From positions 1,572,001 to 1,636,000 of the forward strand of contig NZ_AP024480.1 of NCBI RefSeq assembly GCF_017347585.1: 64,000 nt of DNA, in the 5' to 3' direction. Position 1 is the first letter of the stretch; each line of letters starts with the position of its first letter. The position numbers and the translations under genes are program-made. Of the stretch, positions 8,435-17,263 are shown piece after piece. The stretch comes from Caldicellulosiruptor diazotrophicus (GTDB lineage: Bacteria > Bacillota > Thermoanaerobacteria > Caldicellulosiruptorales > Caldicellulosiruptoraceae). The notes under the pieces were generated by a model, which did no database searches, was not told where the DNA came from, and was given only the letters and a program-made list of their open reading frames with translations.

Positions 8435-9175
8435 ATGAAGAAAAGAATTAAAATAGGTATTCTAATTCTTTGTATTTTTTTGTTGTTATTACTACCTTAC
8501 ATGCTTATCAGATTTAAAAATACACACACAACAATTCAATATGAGAAACCTAAAATTTATATTGAGCCTATGTCTTCTGTAAGATTTCTTAATTTTGAAT
8601 TTTGCGCAAAATATTCAGAGCTTATTATCGTTGGAAAAGTTATTAAAAAAGAACAAGTAGAAGAAACAATAACTGCACAACCTGGTACAAATGAATATGG
8701 AGTTGCGAAAGCAGCAGGCATACCTTTTGTTAAGACCCTGCCAAGACTTTATGTTACAGTTGAAGTTGAAAAGGTTCTTAAAGGCAAATTAGATGAAAAA
8801 CAAATCGATGTAGGCTTTGTAGTCTTTGATCCGCAAAATCACTCTGATCTTTTTGCAATGAATCCTGGTGAAAAATTTGTGTTTGTTTTGACAAAAGGAA
8901 AAAACACAAGGCCTAATACCTGGTATGTAAATTGTCCCAATAGGTTTATATTCAAAGTGAACAGCAACAATACCGTATATCCTGCTTGTTGGTGGTATGA
9001 TGAACGATATAAGAAGAAATATTTTAATATAACCTTAGATCAATTATCAGAAGAGTTCAAAAGAATAGATAAACTTGAAAATGTTCCTATGTATGATGAT
9101 GTCCCAAAAGAGATATGGGAAAAGTACTACGAAGCAGAATCTGAATCGCAAACTAAAAGCTCTTCAGAAAAATAA
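8435..9175 (+). CDS. membrane-anchored extracytoplasmic protein of unknown function
   Basis: 246 residues. One N-terminal membrane helix (IGILILCIFLLLLLPYML) follows a basic KKRIK start; the rest is outside the cell. The middle contains SELIIVGKVIKK, YVTVEVEKVLKGKL and GEKFVFVL, a beta-rich pattern common in Firmicute surface proteins encoded beside metalloproteases. A TAGGAGGT site precedes the ATG at 8435. It shares a transcript with the protease and ends before a strong terminator. It may anchor or restrain the protease; this is inference from position only. Confidence 0.65.
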   Translation: MKKRIKIGILILCIFLLLLLPYMLIRFKNTHTTIQYEKPKIYIEPMSSVRFLNFEFCAKYSELIIVGKVIKKEQVEETITAQPGTNEYGVAKAAGIPFVKTLPRLYVTVEVEKVLKGKLDEKQIDVGFVVFDPQNHSDLFAMNPGEKFVFVLTKGKNTRPNTWYVNCPNRFIFKVNSNNTVYPACWWYDERYKKKYFNITLDQLSEEFKRIDKLENVPMYDDVPKEIWEKYYEAESESQTKSSSEK

Positions 9176-9180
9176 AATAT

Positions 9181-9216
9181 CTAAAAGGTGGGAAGTTTTA
9201 GCTTCCCACCTTTTAG
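9181..9216 (+). terminator. intrinsic terminator, probably bidirectional
   Basis: CTAAAAGGTGGGAAG pairs perfectly with CTTCCCACCTTTTAG (15 bp, 6-base loop), six bases after the previous stop codon. The next 180 bases up to the convergent ABC operon contain no gene that I can see. Confidence 0.85.
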
Positions 9217-9398
9217 TTAGCCTTAAAAACACAATTTTATATTAGTAAAAATTGGATGAGAATACAAGGAATATTGGCAGAAATTCTTTAATGGCTATGA
9301 ACAATCTTTGTAATTTTATCCTAAGACACAATAGCAAAGTGAGCCGAACATTTCAGTAATTTTAAGGTATATTATACAGAATTTAAATCCGTTATCTG

Positions 9399-10226
9399 TC
9401 AATAACCACTTTTAATTTCCTGCATACCTTCTTTTCCTCTTAAATAGCCAATTATAATTTGATTTAATCGGGGATATTCTCCCATATCCTTCTCAGTTCT
9501 TGCTAAAACCTCACCGTCAAGCAAACCTATAACTTCTGCATCCTTCAAGTTTGCCATTGAAGAGACTATTCTGTGTTTTTGTTTAGCATCATCAATTGAA
9601 TCGCAGTACAAAATTCTGCCATTTTTGATTATCGCAATATTTGTTGCATACTCTTCAAGTTCAAAAATCTCGTGTGAAGACACAATAACTGCTATATTTT
9701 TCTCTTGAACATATTGTTTTATAAGTTGTATCAACTCAAATCTTACAGTTGGGTCAAGGTTTTGAGTAGGTTCATCTAAAAGCACTAGCTCTGCATTTGT
9801 TGCCAATGCTAAGATAACAAGGATAAGCGTTCTTTGACCCATTGAAAATTTAGAAAGTTCTTGATTTGTACTAAACCCATAGCGCGAAAGAAAATTTTTG
9901 AAAAATAAATCATCCCAATTTGGATACAAGGCTTGATACATCTTACAGTAATCATCTAATGTCAATTTTGAAAAAACTTTTTTGTGCTCGGAAACAAATG
10001 CTATGTTTTTCTTTAAAGAAGGCTCAAAAGGCTTGCCAAAAATCAAAATTTCTCCGGTATCTCTGGAAGCTGCATTTATTATACACTTTAGAGTTGTCGT
10101 CTTACCAGCCCCATTTGGTCCAACAAGAGCCAATATCTCACCTTTTTGTACAGTAAAACTCACATCAGATAAAATTTGTTTGTCACCTATTCTCTTGCTC
10201 AAATTTTTGACTTCTACTACCATCAT
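9399..10226 (-). CDS. ABC transporter ATP-binding protein (YtrB-like)
   Basis: 275 residues with the full ABC set: Walker A GPNGAGKTT, Q-loop region, signature FSMGQRTL (a variant of LSGGQ), Walker B LVLLDEPTQNLD and the His switch SSHEIFELEE. It matches the ATPases of GntR-controlled Ytr/BcrA-type transporters. The ATG at 10226 (MM start) follows AAAGGTGGTGA and lies nine bases after the stop of the membrane gene; the frame is open further upstream but that part looks non-native. Last gene of the operon. Confidence 0.88.
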   Translation of the reverse strand: MMVVEVKNLSKRIGDKQILSDVSFTVQKGEILALVGPNGAGKTTTLKCIINAASRDTGEILIFGKPFEPSLKKNIAFVSEHKKVFSKLTLDDYCKMYQALYPNWDDLFFKNFLSRYGFSTNQELSKFSMGQRTLILVILALATNAELVLLDEPTQNLDPTVRFELIQLIKQYVQEKNIAVIVSSHEIFELEEYATNIAIIKNGRILYCDSIDDAKQKHRIVSSMANLKDAEVIGLLDGEVLARTEKDMGEYPRLNQIIIGYLRGKEGMQEIKSGY

Positions 10227-10234
10227 TTCAGTTC

Positions 10235-10858
10235 TCACCACCTTTTTTTTACATATGCAAAATAAGCAAAAAAACAAATCAGAGCAGCATACAAAAAGGC
10301 TAAAACTATGTTTTCCTGCTTTGTAAAGCTTATTAAACTATATGGATTAAAATCAGCTGCATTCAAATTAGTTGAGCCTAAATCTCCCAGCAAAGCATCT
10401 GAAATTGTTATTACAATACTCCAAATAAAACCATCATGTCCTAATGTCGTGAATAACATACTTATCCCGTAAATTGCTAAAAGCGCAATGATTGTTTTTA
10501 AAATAACCAATAACCCTTCTAAAATGGTCAGGTTATAGTATATTTTATCAGCTGCTGATGTTATTGAAATTATAAGAACTAAAAACATTAGATTATATAG
10601 GAAAAGCTCTCTTTTTGAGAACGGCAAAAAATACAAAAGCTCAACATTTTTATTCTTAATATCATTTACAAGCATTGCAGAACATAGAAGTATTATGCCA
10701 ATAACTCTTATGGTAAAACTCGGTATAAACAATATTAGCGTGAAAAATAGTATTTGACCTGTTTTTTCTTTTAGTTCCTTTCCAATGTAAATATCCATTT
10801 TTGTTAGACTTTCTTCAATGTTAAAATTTAAAATTCTTGAAAATTCAAACCTCTTCAT
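10235..10858 (-). CDS. ABC transporter membrane protein
   Basis: About 207 residues with five to six hydrophobic segments (ILFFTLILFIPSF, VIGIILLCSAML, LFLYNLMFLVLIIS, GLLVILKTIIALLAIYGI, VLAFLYAALICFFAYFAYV). It ends YVKKRW. It is encoded between a GntR regulator and an ABC ATPase and is almost certainly the permease. The ATG at 10858 follows AGGAGGTG by seven bases and overlaps the gntR stop by 14 bases. The substrate cannot be read from sequence; related Ytr systems respond to cell-envelope stress. Confidence 0.75.
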   Translation of the reverse strand: MKRFEFSRILNFNIEESLTKMDIYIGKELKEKTGQILFFTLILFIPSFTIRVIGIILLCSAMLVNDIKNKNVELLYFLPFSKRELFLYNLMFLVLIISITSAADKIYYNLTILEGLLVILKTIIALLAIYGISMLFTTLGHDGFIWSIVITISDALLGDLGSTNLNAADFNPYSLISFTKQENIVLAFLYAALICFFAYFAYVKKRW

Positions 10859-11216
10859 TTTTCCACACCTCCTCAAATAAAATCATGGCTGTGTAAAAAT
10901 CTATTTGATGACTTTTAAGTTCCCTAACACACTCTTTTATTATCTCAATTATCTTTTTATCAACATCAATATCCTTCTTCACAAAATACCCAATCCCCTG
11001 TTCTGCTTCAATAAAACCTTCGGCTTTTAGTTTTTCCAGTGCTTTTAAGACTGTGTTTATATTCACATCAAAAATTGCCTGAAGTTCTCTCACAGTTGGA
11101 AGCTGTGAACCTTGCTGAATATTTCCAAGTATTATCTCTGATTTAATCATGTTGACAATCTGCACGTATGCAGGAACACCGCTGTGTTTATCAACTTTTC
11201 TCAGCATTTTAATCAT
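10845..11216 (-). CDS. GntR-family regulator, YtrA subfamily
   Basis: 123-residue regulator with a winged HTH near residues 13-75 (GVPAYVQIVNMIKSEI, LPTVRELQAIFDVNINTVLKALEKL, GYFVKKD) and only a short C-terminal helical tail, the layout of the YtrA subfamily that controls ABC transporters. Its ATG overlaps the previous stop as TGATG. The 26-bp palindrome in the operon promoter (12357-12382) is the natural operator for it. Confidence 0.88.
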   Translation of the reverse strand: MIKMLRKVDKHSGVPAYVQIVNMIKSEIILGNIQQGSQLPTVRELQAIFDVNINTVLKALEKLKAEGFIEAEQGIGYFVKKDIDVDKKIIEIIKECVRELKSHQIDFYTAMILFEEVWKNEEV

Positions 11217-12331
11217 CACTCTCTCATAAGTTTTACATAACCTGAAGTTTTGGTTGTAACAGGTGCACTGTAAAGGTTATTGATTTTTACAATACCACCT
11301 GTTGCTTCAATGTTCAAAATGCCCTTTTCATTTTCGTTATTTAAAATATTAATTGAGCCATTCAATCCTGTTGCATTAATATCAAACTCCTCAAACCTTG
11401 CTTTTGCCCTGATATTCAATCCTGTTGAATCAATTTCAATTTTGTCAAATATCAACTGTGAATTTATATCTGCTCCAGAAGAATCAATCTTCAAAGTCTT
11501 CCCCTTAAAATCAGCTCTCAGCTCAAGCCCTGCACAGTCTATAGAGATATCATCTGTTGCTTCAATCTGCCCTTGAATAAAGCTGCCATCTGAATTTACT
11601 GTTAGATTTTTGAACTTCCCATCACCTCTTGTTTTTAGCCCTCTACAGGAAATTTTTACATTTCTCAAAGATTTTGTACCAAGTCTTATTTCATATGTTG
11701 TATCAAATTCTGTATTTCTGTCAAAGACTTTCAAAGTTTTTCCTGAAACTTTTGTTTTGAGCACTGAAGGAAAATAGATGGTATCTTCATCATCAATGAA
11801 TTCTAAATCTATTCCGCCTGAACAGGTAATTACAATTTCATCAAAATTCTTAATTGACATATCCTGGTCTGCAGAATAAGTAATTAAATGATAAACCTCA
11901 ATAAAGCCGCTGCTGGTAATCACATCAGAAATTATTTGTGAAATACTTTTTGATAACCCAGAAAACTTATAATCTTGCTTATCAGAAGAATAGTAGTGAA
12001 GTTGAGATATAATTAAACCAACAATAACCAATGTGACTAAGGCTACAGCAATAACCATTCCAAAAGAGGTTTTCTTTATTGGAAAAATACTAAATAAAAA
12101 CAAAATGCAACTTAGTACAAATAAAACCTTTAATGCAGTCCATGGAAAAATCCATGCAAATAAAATTGAAAGCAGTGATAAAACAAGTCTCACTGTTTGG
12201 CTTGTGTGAAATTTTTTAATCTGAAATATGTTAGAGCTATTTTTGGATATAAGATAGAAAAGCCCAAGTACAATGAAAAAAATGACCACCAGCAAACCAA
12301 TAAGTCCTAAAACATTTTGATTGAAATGCAT
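11216..12331 (-). CDS. membrane protein with extracytoplasmic beta-helix (DUF2807/DUF4097-like)
   Basis: 371 residues. The first ~125 hold four hydrophobic helices (VLGLIGLLVVIFFIVLGLF, LVLSLLSILFAWIFPW, VLFVLSCILFLF, VIAVALVTLVIVGLII). The remainder is a run of short repeats in which D, G and N alternate with hydrophobic residues (LKIDSSGADINSQL, IEIDSTGLNIRAK, FDINATGLNGSIN), as in DUF2807/DUF4097 beta-helix proteins. It is the first gene of a GntR/ABC operon; such proteins accompany envelope-stress transporters. CAGGAGGG precedes the ATG. Confidence 0.7.
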   Translation of the reverse strand: MHFNQNVLGLIGLLVVIFFIVLGLFYLISKNSSNIFQIKKFHTSQTVRLVLSLLSILFAWIFPWTALKVLFVLSCILFLFSIFPIKKTSFGMVIAVALVTLVIVGLIISQLHYYSSDKQDYKFSGLSKSISQIISDVITSSGFIEVYHLITYSADQDMSIKNFDEIVITCSGGIDLEFIDDEDTIYFPSVLKTKVSGKTLKVFDRNTEFDTTYEIRLGTKSLRNVKISCRGLKTRGDGKFKNLTVNSDGSFIQGQIEATDDISIDCAGLELRADFKGKTLKIDSSGADINSQLIFDKIEIDSTGLNIRAKARFEEFDINATGLNGSINILNNENEKGILNIEATGGIVKINNLYSAPVTTKTSGYVKLMRE

Positions 12332-12356
12332 AATCTACCCTCCTGTTTGATTTTTA

Positions 12357-12399
12357 TAGTGTTATATAATTATATAACACTATGATTTGAGTTTGTCAA
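12357..12399 (-). promoter_or_regulatory. promoter with 26-bp palindromic operator for the GntR/ABC operon
   Basis: 12357-12382 is a perfect 26-base palindrome (half-site TAGTGTTATATAA). On the minus strand TTGACA (12399-12394), a 17-base spacer and TATATA (12376-12371) form a sigma-A promoter whose -10 lies inside the palindrome. Binding by the GntR protein encoded in the operon would block RNA polymerase. Confidence 0.8.
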
Positions 12400-12407
12400 G
12401 AAGATGT

Positions 12408-12434
12408 ATTTACTTTTTATTTTTATGTTATAAT
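12408..12434 (+). promoter_or_regulatory. extended -10 promoter of gltX
   Basis: TGTTATAAT at 12426-12434 is an extended -10 element; a recognisable -35 is weak. It is divergent from the GntR operon promoter, 30 bases away. Confidence 0.55.
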
Positions 12435-12495
12435 ACAATCTGTCACAAAACTAACACTGAACCAAAATAAAGCTTTAAATGAAAGGAGTAAAAAG

Positions 12496-13938
12496 ATGGT
12501 AAGAGTTAGATTTGCACCAAGTCCAACAGGTCAGCTTCACATAGGTGGTGCAAGGACAGCACTTTTTAACTATCTATTTGCCAAAAAACACAATGGAAAA
12601 TTTATTTTACGTATAGAAGATACTGATTTAGAAAGGTCAAGAGAAGAGTGGGCAGAAGGTATTATGAAAAGTTTAAAGTGGCTTGGAATTGAATGGGATG
12701 AAGGTCCTGATGTGGGCGGTGACTTTGGACCGTACTTTCAATCTCAGAGAAAGGAAATCTACCTAGAATACATTAAAAAGCTTTTAGAAGAAGGAAAGGC
12801 TTATTACTGTTTTTGTACACAGGAAGAGATAGAAAGAGAAAGGGAAATTTCAAGGCAGCAAAAGATACCGTACAAGTACAGTAAAAAGTGCAGGAATATC
12901 AGTTTAGAAGAAGCAAAAAAGAGAATCGAAAACGGTGAAAAAGCAGTTGTTAGAATAAAAGCACCGGTAGAAGGAACAACAGTTGTGCATGATATCATTC
13001 GTGGAGATGTTGAATTTTCAAATGACCAGTTAGATGACTTTATAATCTTAAAGTCTGATGGAAATCCAACATACAACTTTGTGTGCGTAATTGATGATTA
13101 TCTTATGAAAATATCGCATGTTATAAGGGCTGAAGAGCATCTTTCGAACACCCCAAAACAGCTAATAATATATGAAGCCTTAAATATTCAGCCGCCGCAG
13201 TTTGCACATGTTCCAATGATTTTAGCACCTGACAGAAGCAAGCTGAGCAAAAGACACGGTGCAACTTCAGTTGAAGAGTTTTTTGAGAATGGATACTTAA
13301 AAGAAGCAATTGTCAATTACCTTTTGCTCCTTGGCTGGTCACCTGGCGAAGACAGAACCATTATCTCCCTCGAGGAAGCTATACAGAAGTTTGAACTTGA
13401 AAAGGTTTCAAAAAATGCAGCTATTTATGACATAAATAAGCTAACCTGGATAAACGGGTATTACCTTAAAGAAACAGATCTTGATGATTTGTATGAGAGA
13501 ATGAAATATTTTTATTCCAAAAAAGGAATTGATATATCAAGCTTTGATAAAGAATATGTAAAATCTGTTTTAAAGCTGGTGCGCGAAAAAGTCAAAACAC
13601 TTGTTGAAGTAGTTAGTGCAAGCACTTACTTTTTTGATCCCAACTATGAATATGAACAAAAGGGTGTAGAAAAATATTTTACGGCTGATAACCTAAAATG
13701 CCTTCAACTTCTTCTTGGTGATTTAAAAAATGTACAACCTTTTTCAGCAGAAGAAATTGAAAAACTTGTGAGGTCAAAAGCTGAAGAATTTAATACAAAA
13801 GCTGCAAATCTTATTCATACAATAAGGATGTGCATAAGCGGAAGAACTGTAACACCTGGTCTTTTTGAGATGATGGAAGTTCTCGGTAAAGATGAAGTAA
13901 TAAATAGAATAGAAAAAACACTTAAAATATTTGCGTAA
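12496..13938 (+). CDS. gltX: glutamate--tRNA ligase
   Basis: Class I aminoacyl-tRNA synthetase that charges tRNA-Glu, and often also tRNA-Gln in Firmicutes that use the amidotransferase route. RFAPSPTGQLHIGGARTALF at residues 4-23 contains the HIGH equivalent, and LSKRHG near residue 250 is the KMSKS equivalent. The C-terminal helical anticodon-binding region follows. At 480 residues it is of normal size. AAAGGAG lies nine bases before the ATG. It is a single-gene unit with its own promoter and terminator. Confidence 0.96.
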   Translation: MVRVRFAPSPTGQLHIGGARTALFNYLFAKKHNGKFILRIEDTDLERSREEWAEGIMKSLKWLGIEWDEGPDVGGDFGPYFQSQRKEIYLEYIKKLLEEGKAYYCFCTQEEIEREREISRQQKIPYKYSKKCRNISLEEAKKRIENGEKAVVRIKAPVEGTTVVHDIIRGDVEFSNDQLDDFIILKSDGNPTYNFVCVIDDYLMKISHVIRAEEHLSNTPKQLIIYEALNIQPPQFAHVPMILAPDRSKLSKRHGATSVEEFFENGYLKEAIVNYLLLLGWSPGEDRTIISLEEAIQKFELEKVSKNAAIYDINKLTWINGYYLKETDLDDLYERMKYFYSKKGIDISSFDKEYVKSVLKLVREKVKTLVEVVSASTYFFDPNYEYEQKGVEKYFTADNLKCLQLLLGDLKNVQPFSAEEIEKLVRSKAEEFNTKAANLIHTIRMCISGRTVTPGLFEMMEVLGKDEVINRIEKTLKIFA

Positions 13939-13942
13939 ATAC

Positions 13943-13988
13943 AAAAAGGGTTGGAAGGAAAAATGCACAACTTCTTCCAACCCTTTTT
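13943..13988 (+). terminator. bidirectional terminator between gltX and galE
   Basis: AAAAAGGGTTGGAAG (13943-13957) pairs perfectly with CTTCCAACCCTTTTT (13974-13988). With A- and T-runs on both sides it can stop gltX from the left and the gal operon from the right. Confidence 0.88.
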
Positions 13989-13994
13989 CTTTGT

Positions 13995-14978
13995 TTATTC
14001 TTCATATCCATGGGGATGTGTTGAATGCCATTTCCACGCTGTAGATATTATTGTCTCCAAACTATTATATTTCTGCTGCCACCCAAGAAGCTTTTGGGCC
14101 TTCTGTGATGATGCAACCAAAATTGAGGGGTCGCCTGCTCGTCTTGGTCCAATTTCATATGGGATTTTCTTGCCAACAACTTCGCTTGCCTTTTCAATTA
14201 CCTCCATCACAGAAAATCCCATCCCATTTCCTAAATTAAATATTTCACTTTTATTGTTTTTCTCCAAATACTCCATAGCTTTTAGATGCGCATCACAAAG
14301 GTCAACAACATGAATGTAGTCCCTTATACAAGTACCATCTTTTGTATTGTAATCATTACCATATACAATAACCTTTTCACGAATACCAAGCGCTGTTTGG
14401 AGCACAATTGGAATAAGGTGTGTCTCAGGATTGTGGTCTTCTCCAATAATCCCGTCGGGGTGGCTACCTGCAACGTTAAAATACCTCAGTGAGACAAATT
14501 TTAGCCCATAGGCAATATCCATCCATTTTAGCATCTTTTCAATTGCAAGTTTTGTCTCACCGTAAGGATTTGTAGGCTGGGTTTTGTCCTCTTCAAGTAT
14601 GGGGATGTTTTCCGGTTCTCCATAGACGGCAGCTGTTGAAGAAAACACAAGTTTTTTTACATTGTGTTTTATCATTGTGTCAACAAGGTTAAGAGTACCA
14701 TAAACATTGTTATAGTAATACTTTATAGGATTCTGAACGCTCTCTCCCACCAAAGAAGACGCAGCAAAATGGATAACTGCCGAGATGTCATTTTCAGCAA
14801 ATACTTTTTCCAAAAATTCTTTATCTTTGAGGTCCCCATTATAAAACTTTCCACCTAAAACAGCTTTCTTGTGACCTTTTTCAAGATTGTCAATAACCAC
14901 AACATCATATCCCTTTTCAATCAAAAGCCAAACCATATGGCTTCCAATATACCCTGCTCCACCTGTAACCAAAATCAT
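13995..14978 (-). CDS. galE: UDP-glucose 4-epimerase
   Basis: NAD-dependent extended SDR enzyme interconverting UDP-glucose and UDP-galactose. GGAGYIGSHM at residues 5-14 binds NAD; SSTAAVYG and YGETK (Tyr/Lys of the YxxxK catalytic pair) follow; RYFNVAGSHPDG and GDPS are typical of GalE. 327 residues is the normal length. It is the last gene of a galT-galK-galE operon and ends at the shared terminator with gltX. Confidence 0.95.
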   Translation of the reverse strand: MILVTGGAGYIGSHMVWLLIEKGYDVVVIDNLEKGHKKAVLGGKFYNGDLKDKEFLEKVFAENDISAVIHFAASSLVGESVQNPIKYYYNNVYGTLNLVDTMIKHNVKKLVFSSTAAVYGEPENIPILEEDKTQPTNPYGETKLAIEKMLKWMDIAYGLKFVSLRYFNVAGSHPDGIIGEDHNPETHLIPIVLQTALGIREKVIVYGNDYNTKDGTCIRDYIHVVDLCDAHLKAMEYLEKNNKSEIFNLGNGMGFSVMEVIEKASEVVGKKIPYEIGPRRAGDPSILVASSQKAQKLLGWQQKYNSLETIISTAWKWHSTHPHGYEE

Positions 14979-15010
14979 TTCTTATCAATCCTTTCTTTTT
15001 TAAAGAATTT

Positions 15011-16180
15011 TTAAATTTCTATCTCCCTAGCTCCATCGTCAATCTCAAATGTGTAAAAGTGAGCTTTGAGACCTGTCTTTGCACGGTAATTTTCCCCTAC
15101 TTTTCTTACAAACTCTTCTATAGCATCCTTATGAACAATTGAAACTGTGCAACCACCAAAACCAGCACCTGTCATTCGTGTACCAATTACACCCTCTATT
15201 TTCAGAGCTTCATCAAAAAGTGTATCAAGCTCGAGTCCTGTTACCTCATAGTCGTCTCTTAGCGATATATGAGATTGTATCATAAGCTTGCCAAAACCTT
15301 CAAGGTCTCCCTTCTGCAAAACATCAATGGATTTTAAAACTCTGTCGTTTTCGTACACAACATGTCTCACTCTTTTTAGGATTATTTCATCATCAATTAA
15401 ATCTTTGTACTTTTCAAACGTCTCAACGTCAAGCTCGCCAAGGCACGAAATGTTAAGTTCCTTTTTCAAAAGTTCAAGCCCTTTTTCGCACTGAAACCTT
15501 CTTTCATTGTATTTTGATTCTGCAAGACTTCTTTTCTTGTTAGTGTTGCTGATGACAATCTTGTAATCACCAAGTTTTAAAGGTACATACCTGTACTCCA
15601 TGGTGCGTGTGTTGAGAAAAATGGCATGGTCTTTTTTCCCAAGACTTGAAGCAAACTGATCCATAATACCACAGTTTACCCCTACAAACCTGTTCTCAGC
15701 CCTCTGACATATAAAGCTAAGCTTGAGCCTGTCAATTGGCTTGTTATTGAATAGGGAGTAAACTGCAATTCCAGTTGCACACTCAATTGCAGCAGATGAT
15801 GAAAGCCCTGCTCCGTGCGGTACAGTGTCGTGAAAGAGCATGTCAAGACCTCCAACTTCATATCCTGCCTCTTTTAGCTCCTTTATAACCCCAAGTTGAT
15901 AGTTCCCCCACCTGATATTTTTATACTCATCAATCTTATCGATGTCTGCTTCAACAAGCTCTTTTAGGTCTGTTGCATATAAGCGAACTTTTCTGTCGTT
16001 TCTTTTTCTGGCAAGAACGGTGGTACCAACATTAAGTGCCGCAGGGAAAACATACCCACCGTTGTAGTCTGTGTGCTCACCGATTAGGTTTACTCTCCCA
16101 CTTGAGAAAAAACACCTGATAGGCTCATTATTTTCACCATATACATCTTTGAACATCTTCAAAAGTTCTTCAATCTTCAT
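15011..16180 (-). CDS. galK: galactokinase
   Basis: GHMP kinase phosphorylating galactose at C1. Motif 1 GRVNLIGEHTDYNGG (residues 28-42), the phosphate loop PHGAGLSSSAA (near 129), and motif 3 GTRMTGAGFGGCTV (near 338) are all present. 389 residues is standard. Its start directly follows the galT stop with no spacer, so both are on one message. Confidence 0.96.
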   Translation of the reverse strand: MKIEELLKMFKDVYGENNEPIRCFFSSGRVNLIGEHTDYNGGYVFPAALNVGTTVLARKRNDRKVRLYATDLKELVEADIDKIDEYKNIRWGNYQLGVIKELKEAGYEVGGLDMLFHDTVPHGAGLSSSAAIECATGIAVYSLFNNKPIDRLKLSFICQRAENRFVGVNCGIMDQFASSLGKKDHAIFLNTRTMEYRYVPLKLGDYKIVISNTNKKRSLAESKYNERRFQCEKGLELLKKELNISCLGELDVETFEKYKDLIDDEIILKRVRHVVYENDRVLKSIDVLQKGDLEGFGKLMIQSHISLRDDYEVTGLELDTLFDEALKIEGVIGTRMTGAGFGGCTVSIVHKDAIEEFVRKVGENYRAKTGLKAHFYTFEIDDGAREIEI

Positions 16181-17170
16181 TTACTTGATTCCTCCTTGCA
16201 TCTTTTGCAAAAATCTTTTATAAGCCTGTCTCAGCTCTTCTGCCTTTTCCTCTGGCGAGGTGGTATTACACGGTGCCCATGCCCCTGTTTCACTCGATGC
16301 ATTGAACTTTTGCTTATCTTTTGACCGCATGGGCGGGTAAAACTCTACATGAAAATGATAAAACTTTGAATAATCCTCATCGACATTGACAGGAAGCTGA
16401 TGCATACACATCATGTACGGGAACTGATAGTCAAAAAGACTGTCCAATGTTCCTGTTGTCTCTTTTAATATCTTTGCAAAGCTGTCTTTTTCTTCTTCTG
16501 TAAGGCCAGAAATAACCTCCACATGTCGTTTTGGAGATATAAACACACCATAAGGATATTCAGTAAAGAAAGGTAGGTATGTTACAAAATGGTCGTTTTC
16601 TATGATTATTCTCTTTTTAAACTCCATCTCTTCTCTGTCAATCCTGCAGATTAAACACTCACCATGATCTTCATAGTACATCTTAGCACTTTCAAGTTCA
16701 CGCAAGATTTTTAGTGGTATCCATGAATATCCATATATCTGACCATGTGGATGCGGCATTGTTACACCCACTACCTCGCCTCTGTTTTCAAAGATGAATA
16801 TAAACTTTATGTTTTTATCTTTCCTTAAGGTTTCAAATCTTTCAACCCACAGATCCACAAGCTTTCTTATATGAGAGATCTCAAGCTCAGGCAGTGTTAT
16901 GGTATGATTTGGAGAATATAAAATCACCTCACATTTTCCATATGCAGGTGCAACCTTATAAAAAGATGTAGCAACATCATCTGGTTGTGGTGGATTTTGC
17001 ATTAAAGCTGGAAAGTCGTTATCATACTCTAAAACATCATAACTTTCTGGAACCTTGCCAGAACCAGGGCAAAACGGACACCAATCTTTGGGCATCTGAG
17101 GTCTTTCCTGTCTGTGAGATGCAATCATTACCCAGTCACGCAAAAGAGGATTCCATCTGAGTTCTGCCAT
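16181..17170 (-). CDS. galT: galactose-1-phosphate uridylyltransferase
   Basis: HIT-superfamily enzyme exchanging UMP between UDP-glucose and galactose-1-phosphate. MPHPHGQIYGY contains the catalytic HPH; CPFCPGSG near residue 30 and a later CLICR supply Cys residues for structural metal. The ATG at 17170 gives MAELRWNPLLRDWV, the usual start, and follows GGGGGAG; an upstream open stretch is unlikely to be translated. First gene of the gal operon; no clear promoter is visible in the 60 bases after the preceding terminator. Confidence 0.95.
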   Translation of the reverse strand: MAELRWNPLLRDWVMIASHRQERPQMPKDWCPFCPGSGKVPESYDVLEYDNDFPALMQNPPQPDDVATSFYKVAPAYGKCEVILYSPNHTITLPELEISHIRKLVDLWVERFETLRKDKNIKFIFIFENRGEVVGVTMPHPHGQIYGYSWIPLKILRELESAKMYYEDHGECLICRIDREEMEFKKRIIIENDHFVTYLPFFTEYPYGVFISPKRHVEVISGLTEEEKDSFAKILKETTGTLDSLFDYQFPYMMCMHQLPVNVDEDYSKFYHFHVEFYPPMRSKDKQKFNASSETGAWAPCNTTSPEEKAEELRQAYKRFLQKMQGGIK

Positions 17171-17221
17171 TTTTCTCCCCCACATCAAATAAAATTTTTT
17201 CTTATTTCCTTCTAATTTTCA

Positions 17222-17263
17222 TTCTAAAAAAAAAGAAGTGCAATTTAAATGCACTTCTTTTTT
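17222..17263 (-). terminator. intrinsic terminator after the PocR/AraC regulator
   Basis: AAAAGAAGTGCA pairs with TGCACTTCTTTT around a short loop, followed on the minus strand by a T-run. It starts at the stop codon of the regulator gene and separates it from galT. Confidence 0.85.

Noticed and set aside
9224-9398. Small gene between the 9.2 kb terminator and the ABC operon
   Set aside because: No start with a ribosome site and no open frame of useful length on either strand.
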